Below, one piece after another: positions 46,145-49,776 of a DNA stretch of 49,776 nucleotides (positions are counted from its first letter, which is position 1; every line of letters begins with the position of its first letter). Under the pieces are notes generated by a model. That model saw only the letters and a list, made by a program, of their open reading frames with translations, was not told where the DNA came from and did no database searches. Made by a program: the position numbers and the translations under genes. The DNA is taken from assembly GCA_009911505.1 (NCBI GenBank), contig QXXL01000031.1, positions 1 through 49,776 of the forward strand. Reading direction: 5' to 3'. The DNA is from Lachnospiraceae bacterium. Lineage in GTDB: Bacteria > Bacillota > Clostridia > Lachnospirales > Lachnospiraceae.

Positions 46145-46340
46145 GAGCGTGTTTAAAAAATTCTATTCGGCAGATGTACGCTTCATTTAGCATCTAAGGG
46201 GTATGGTATGCCAAATAAGGGAGTCATAGCGGCTATGTTGACTGAATTTATGCAGATTAAATTGCTAATGTTTAATCTGATGGTGTAAATGCTGCGCTAA
46301 GCAGGGCGTGCAGATGGTAGGAATGATTTGGGGCACGCTC
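46145..46340. repeat. 196-nt structured intergenic element with complementary ends
   Basis: The element begins GAGCGTG (46145-46151) and ends with its exact complement CACGCTC (46334-46340). Inside are several hairpins: ATTT-A-GCAT with ATGC-C-AAAT; AGTCATAG with CTATGTTGACT (one bulge); the perfect 9-bp pair CAGATTAAA and TTTAATCTG; and CTGC with GCAG. No open frame spans it. It could be a MITE-like repeat or a structured RNA. Its right end meets the TAG stop codon of the phosphatase gene. Confidence 0.6.
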
Positions 46341-46816
46341 TAATTCAAGTGTAGCATATGCCCATTGTTTTTCAGGTAATCTAAAAATGCAGTACATCCT
46401 TTTAAAATATCTGCGTATGTTATGTCAAAATTCCCAGTATACCATGGATCAGCAATATCTCTGCCAGAACCTGTAAAATGTAAAAGCTTATATATTTTTT
46501 TATCCCTGTCTCCGCCTGCAATTTTTATCATATTGCGGATATTGGCTGTATCCATGCCAATAAGATAGGCATATTCCTCATAGTCTGCTTTTGTCATCTG
46601 GACTGCATGGTGTGGAACAACGGGGATACCAACCTGTTTTAATTTGTTTACAGTACCATAATGGGGCGGATTGCCAATTTCATCGCGGCTGGTGGCGGCG
46701 GATGAAATGTAAAACAGGTCTGAAATGTTTTGTTGGGTTACTAAATGCGTCATAACGCTTTCACACATGGTGCTGCGGCAGATGTTGCCGTGGCAGACGA
46801 ATAATATTTTTATCAT
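46340..46816 (-). CDS. Low-molecular-weight protein-tyrosine phosphatase
   Basis: The 158-residue protein starts MIKILFVCHGNICRSTMCES, with the P-loop Cys8-x5-Arg14-Ser. The general-acid aspartate is in DIADPWYTGNFD, and both elements are intact. Such enzymes reverse tyrosine phosphorylation, often in exopolysaccharide control, but no BY-kinase gene is nearby. AAGGAG lies upstream of the ATG. It is the last apparent chromosomal gene before the integrative element. Confidence 0.94.
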   Translation of the reverse strand: MIKILFVCHGNICRSTMCESVMTHLVTQQNISDLFYISSAATSRDEIGNPPHYGTVNKLKQVGIPVVPHHAVQMTKADYEEYAYLIGMDTANIRNMIKIAGGDRDKKIYKLLHFTGSGRDIADPWYTGNFDITYADILKGCTAFLDYLKNNGHMLHLN

Positions 46817-46932
46817 ATCTCAAAAACTCCTTGTATTTACTGTATTTCCTTGATTTATCGGCTTTTCCTGCGTCTTGCTTTAGTCTTTCGTCCGTGGCAT
46901 ATTGTAGTCTAAATTGGCATATCTTTGACCTC

Positions 46933-46956
46933 AAAAGTAGTAAAAAAAGTAGTAAA
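46933..46956. repeat. Tandem 12-bp direct repeats near the integrase end
   Basis: AAAAGTAGTAAA occurs twice head to tail at 46933-46944 and 46945-46956, and an inverted partial copy (TTTTACTACT) lies just beyond, near 46975, overlapping the end of int. Tn916-type integrases bind short direct repeats (DR2-like) near the element ends with their N-terminal domain, so these are probable arm sites. The exact element boundary lies somewhere between 46817 and 46932. Confidence 0.6.
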
Positions 46957-46979
46957 TTGAGGAGAATCATGCCATTTTA

Positions 46980-48179
46980 CTACTCGGCATTTTCCACCCG
47001 TTCCAGTTCCTCTTTCGCATCATCGTAACCGATGTGCGTGTAGGTATTCAGCGTTACTCCAATATCAGAATGTCCCATAAGATACTGAAGCGTTTTAGGG
47101 TTCATGCCGCTTTTCGCCATATTGGAACAAAAGGTGTGCCTGCATACATGGGGCGTGACCTTTGGCATCTGCACTTTATAGATACTGTTGTACTTCTCGC
47201 AAATGTGCTGAAAGTATTTCTCCCAATGCAGGGCTACCATCGGCATATCATTTTTGTCCAGATACAGAAAACCACATTTGCCGTCAATCACAGGCTCTTT
47301 TTTTACTTTCTTCCTATTCGCAATAATCCGCTGAAAACACGCATATACCTCATCGGACATCGGGATTTCCCTTGTGCCGCTTGTGGTTTTGGTATCCTCA
47401 ATCACATATTCCATATTTCTTTTCCGCTGTAATTGATGGTTGACATTGATTTTCCTGTCCTGCATATCAATATCATTCAGCGTTAATCCTACAAATTCAG
47501 AAATGCGAAGCCCTGTTTTAAATAAAATGTAGATTCCGTCGTAGTATCTGCAAAAATGCTTGTCCTGCGCCACAAATTCCAGAAAAGCCCGTTCCTGTTT
47601 TCTTGTAATGGCTTCCCTTGTCACGCTGTCATTCACGACAACCGTGGCAAGCTGAAACTCAAACGGATTCTTGCGTATCAAGTCGTCATCGACAGCCATC
47701 TGGAAAGCAGGTCTGACAACGCCCCTTACGGAATGGATGGAACTGTAACCCCTCCCGTCCTGCTGTAATTTGATAAGCCAGCATTTTGCGTCCGACAGCT
47801 TTACTTTGTCAATCCGCTTCTTCCCGAAATCCTCTTTTTTGATGATGTTGACCACAAATTTATAATTGGCTTCGGTGTTGTGCCTTACCCCTGTTTTTTG
47901 TAAGAGGTATTTTTTTACCAGTTCCAGAACGGTCATTTCCCCGCCACGGGGAACAATCTCATCATCAAGGTCTTTCAGTATCAGCTTTTCTTTCTCTCTT
48001 AATGAAATGTCATCCCGTTTGCCTTGCGGCGTCTTGTCCGTCTTTTCCAGTTTCCAACTGTAAACAAATTGCTGCTTGCCTGTGGCATCAATGTATTTGA
48101 ACGCATACCGTCCGTCTTGACGTTGGCTCTCTCCGTTGCGGAGAATACGGTTTTTACTGTCACGTCTTTTTCCGCTCAT
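46980..48179 (-). CDS. int: Tn916/Tn1549-type tyrosine integrase
   Basis: Tyrosine recombinase that integrates and excises a conjugative transposon. From the ATG at 48179 (AAGGAG upstream) the 399-residue protein begins MSGKRRDSKNRILRNGESQR, closely like Tn916 Int, including an N-terminal arm-binding domain. Catalytic residues are seen in TGLRISE (Arg), a TKTTSGTR segment (Lys), HVCRHTF (His and Arg), MGHSDIG (His) and NTYTH (Tyr nucleophile). xis lies upstream on the same strand, so the element extends to the right. Confidence 0.95.
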   Translation of the reverse strand: MSGKRRDSKNRILRNGESQRQDGRYAFKYIDATGKQQFVYSWKLEKTDKTPQGKRDDISLREKEKLILKDLDDEIVPRGGEMTVLELVKKYLLQKTGVRHNTEANYKFVVNIIKKEDFGKKRIDKVKLSDAKCWLIKLQQDGRGYSSIHSVRGVVRPAFQMAVDDDLIRKNPFEFQLATVVVNDSVTREAITRKQERAFLEFVAQDKHFCRYYDGIYILFKTGLRISEFVGLTLNDIDMQDRKINVNHQLQRKRNMEYVIEDTKTTSGTREIPMSDEVYACFQRIIANRKKVKKEPVIDGKCGFLYLDKNDMPMVALHWEKYFQHICEKYNSIYKVQMPKVTPHVCRHTFCSNMAKSGMNPKTLQYLMGHSDIGVTLNTYTHIGYDDAKEELERVENAE

Positions 48180-48338
48180 GTCAAATGCTCCTTTCATACA
48201 AAAAGAGCCCCGTCACGATATATTGTAGTATATCATAGACGAAGCCCTTTTGCCATCTTAAAAAAGCAGCATTTGAATCTGGAATGCCCAAAAGCGTCCG
48301 TTTCATGCTGCACAATATCTGTACTGAAATCAAAAGTT

Positions 48339-48545
48339 TCAGATTGCTGTTAATTCCCCTAAAAAATCTTCAAACTGTTTTCGTTTGATTAAAAATTTCA
48401 CTCCATTCTGAATGATAAACCCTGTATCTAAATTGTCCGCAACAATCTTTCTTAATTTCTTTTCCCCAATATTAAAATAAGCCGATGCTTCATCAATGGT
48501 AAGACAGAATTTATCTTTTATTTCAACCTGTGTTTGTTCCGCCAT
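48339..48545 (-). CDS. xis: Tn916-type excisionase
   Basis: A 68-residue winged-helix DNA-bending protein that directs Int toward excision. CLTIDEASAYFNIGEKKLRK matches the TIEEASKYFRIGENKLRR helix-turn-helix of Tn916 Xis, and IKRKQFEDFL the end. The ATG at 48545 (AAGGA seven bases upstream) is preferred to one two codons earlier that would crowd the ribosome site. About 160 bases separate it from int. Confidence 0.92.
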   Translation of the reverse strand: MAEQTQVEIKDKFCLTIDEASAYFNIGEKKLRKIVADNLDTGFIIQNGVKFLIKRKQFEDFLGELTAI

Positions 48546-48571
48546 GCACATTTCCTTTCATCACAATAAAT

Positions 48572-48937
48572 TTATGGCTCGTTCTTGAGGGAAAAACCAA
48601 GACTTATGGCAAGAGCCTTATCAACCCTTGCCATCGTTTCAGTCGGCATCATTCCCATATATTGTTTCAGCCTTTTCTTATCTACTGTACGGATTTGCTC
48701 AAGCAGTACAACGGAATCCTTATCAAGCCCCTCAAAATCATTTACTGCGGTATGTGTCGGCAGTTTGGATTTTGTCTGCACCCTGCTCGTAATGGCTGCG
48801 ATAATGACCGTCGGGCTGTGCCTGTTTCCTATATTATTGGAAATGATAAGTACGGGTCGTGTGCCGCTCTGCTCTGAACCGACAACGGGATTAAGTTCTG
48901 CGTAGAAAACGTCGCCACGCTTAATAATTCTGTCCAT
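48572..48937 (-). CDS. PemK/MazF-type endoribonuclease toxin, no antitoxin seen
   Basis: The 121-residue protein has the MazF layout: MDRIIKRGDVFYAELNPVVGSEQSGTRP at the N-terminus (catalytic Arg in the RP segment), a VLIISNNIGN strand, SPTVIIAAITS, and the later DSVVLLEQIRTVDKKRL. MazF enzymes cut mRNA at short motifs. No MazE-like gene lies upstream within 590 bases or downstream, where xis follows by 26 bases. AGGAGG precedes the ATG and a perfect hairpin lies just above it. Placement inside the xis region of a Tn916-like element suggests a stabilising or regulatory role. Confidence 0.88.
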   Translation of the reverse strand: MDRIIKRGDVFYAELNPVVGSEQSGTRPVLIISNNIGNRHSPTVIIAAITSRVQTKSKLPTHTAVNDFEGLDKDSVVLLEQIRTVDKKRLKQYMGMMPTETMARVDKALAISLGFSLKNEP

Positions 48938-48961
48938 AGTGTCTGACCTCCTATTTTGATT

Positions 48962-48982
48962 TAGGCAGGAATACCCTGCCTA
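48962..48982 (-). promoter_or_regulatory. Perfect palindrome in the mazF leader
   Basis: TAGGCAGG (minus strand) pairs perfectly with CCTGCCTA around the loop GTATT, ending about seven bases before the AGGAGG of the toxin gene. It could be an attenuator or a regulator binding site. No T run follows, so a simple terminator is less likely. Confidence 0.5.
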
Positions 48983-49455
48983 TGTAACAGCCAGACGCAA
49001 GGAAGCATCTAAGGTCGGGAGAATATAAAACAAACTCTGTTCCATTGACCGCCCTGCATCTGGCTTTATGATAGAGAGCATTTTCTATTTGTCCTCGACA
49101 CCCCGAAAATGCTGATGCGTGATTACGCAAGGGAAGTCACCAAACGGTCAGCAGCGAACTGACGCCACGGGAATTACACCCCAACTGTCGGTCTGACAGA
49201 GCCGCCCCCATTGCCTGCGGCGGGCTGGTTACCGCTCGGACTGTGGCTGGACGAGAGTATCATTGTCCTCTTTGTGGGTCTTGGCGAAATCGGGAGCTGC
49301 CCGATATTTTCAGTCGGTATTTTCCGCTCACCGCCTTTCGGCGGGTCATGGCGTACCGCTGCACACGCTTATGCTTATTACAGCCACAAAGAGAATGTAT
49401 TTGGTGAATGGATATTCGGTTGTCAAAGAGCCGTCCCGTTCCTGCCATAAAGCGA
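48983..49455. other. Non-coding leader region inside the integrative element
   Basis: No frame here has a ribosome site or recognisable product. A 79-codon plus-strand frame (49211-49450) and a 78-codon minus-strand frame (49260-49496) overlap each other and are probably spurious. Features include a short stem ACCGCC-TTTC-GGCGGGT at about 49330-49346. It separates the sigma-like gene from the toxin and may carry promoters or a regulatory leader that I cannot resolve. Confidence 0.4.
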
Positions 49456-49489
49456 AACAGGTGAAAGGGCTTAAGCCCCTTCACCTGTT
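49456..49489. terminator. Long hairpin downstream of the sigma-like gene
   Basis: Arms AACAGGTGAA (49456-49465) and TTCACCTGTT (49480-49489) flank the palindrome GGGCTTAAGCCC, giving about 16 paired positions with one A-C mismatch. It starts 36 bases past the stop of the sigma-like gene. T runs on either side are short, so it may be a weak terminator or a structural site. Confidence 0.6.
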
Positions 49490-49524
49490 TGCTCACTCAC
49501 CAAAGGCTGCGTGTAGTGTAAATT

Positions 49525-49776
49525 TTAAAAAATCTTAAAATTCTTTTTCAGCTTTTCAACCGCAATATCCACGCTGAATTTTACCGCCCTTTTCGTGCAG
49601 CCCTCCAGCTTCGCAATCTGCTCATAGGTCAGCTCCCCGAAAAAGTACAGCTTCAGCCTGCGCCGCTGCACTTCTGGAAGTTCGGAAACCGCCCTATGCA
49701 GCTGCTCGTATTCGATGCTCTCTGAAACAATATCCTCAATCCGTTCTGCCTTATAAAAAGCTCTGTCATTCAGCGT
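49525..49776 (-). CDS. Sigma-70-like factor of a conjugative element, C-terminal part
   Basis: Only the last 83 residues are inside the window. They include ELPEVQRRRLKLYFFGELTYE and QIAKLEGCTKRAVKFSVDIA, a region 4 helix-turn-helix of the small sigma-like proteins encoded in Tn916/Tn1549-type elements (Orf7-like). These are thought to control element transcription. The Lys-rich end KLKKNFKIF is usual. It is the rightmost feature and confirms that the element continues past the edge. Confidence 0.88.
   Translation of the reverse strand, partial: TLNDRAFYKAERIEDIVSESIEYEQLHRAVSELPEVQRRRLKLYFFGELTYEQIAKLEGCTKRAVKFSVDIAVEKLKKNFKIF

Noticed and set aside
46933..46956. CRISPR-like repeat
   Set aside because: Only two head-to-tail 12-mers without spacers; an integrase arm site fits better.
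46761..46970. 69-codon minus-strand frame across the element junction
   Set aside because: It runs in another frame through the start of the phosphatase gene and the direct repeats; no ribosome site.
49211..49496. Two overlapping frames of 79 and 78 codons inside the integrative element
   Set aside because: They overlap on opposite strands, have no ribosome sites, and one runs into the terminator hairpin; probably annotation artefacts.

Overview
The window reads as chromosome of a low-to-moderate GC Firmicute, most likely a gut-type Lachnospiraceae (class Clostridia). This is inferred from the gene order (mutS-mutL-miaA, then radC-mreBCD-mrdA-minCDE-rodA-mgsA), the short Firmicute rpmF, the zinc-type rpmE, strong AGGAGG ribosome sites, and a Tn916/Tn1549-type integrase. 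No rRNA, tRNA or CRISPR array was seen. Almost all genes lie on the minus strand; the only convincing plus-strand genes are two small ORFs (32788-33440) and a D,D-carboxypeptidase (41255-42550).

Layout. (1) 1-4396 is a decayed mobile region: an IS5-type transposase start, the tail of a large serine recombinase, a probable IS1182-type transposase remnant, an apparently intact Phd/Doc toxin-antitoxin pair, and two plasmid- or phage-type genes with damaged 5' ends. (2) 4397-8278 is a translation block: yceD, rpmF, rpmE, a YqhQ-type membrane protein, prmC and prfA, behind a consensus promoter. (3) 8348-13560 holds a large secreted two-SGNH-domain protein, glyS and a small lipoprotein. (4) 13777-24097 is one tightly packed cell-shape and division unit (radC, mreB, mreC, mreD, an enlarged mrdA, minC, minD, minE, rodA, mgsA, a D,D-carboxypeptidase) closed by a terminator. 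(5) 24155-30920 is the mismatch-repair unit mutS-mutL-miaA-ynbB. (6) 30988-40969 carries an FAD oxidoreductase, two small helical proteins, leuS, a secreted beta-propeller-like protein, an EF-G paralogue and scpA-scpB. (7) 41255-46816 is mostly envelope and exported functions: dacF-type carboxypeptidase, transglutaminase-like protein, cardiolipin synthase, subtilase, and a low-molecular-weight tyrosine phosphatase. (8) From about 46.9 kb to the right edge lies the integrase-proximal end of an integrative conjugative element (int, xis, a solo PemK/MazF toxin, a sigma-like factor), continuing beyond the window.

The strongest unexplained signals are: a 196-nt intergenic element with complementary ends and several internal hairpins (46145-46340); a methylglyoxal synthase whose catalytic aspartate position holds serine; a PBP2 with an extra segment of about 235 residues inside its transpeptidase domain; a pair of similar small helical proteins with no recognised family; and an exported protein with an inactive-looking SGNH domain ahead of an intact one. 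I did not find a clearly new multi-gene defence or biosynthetic system.
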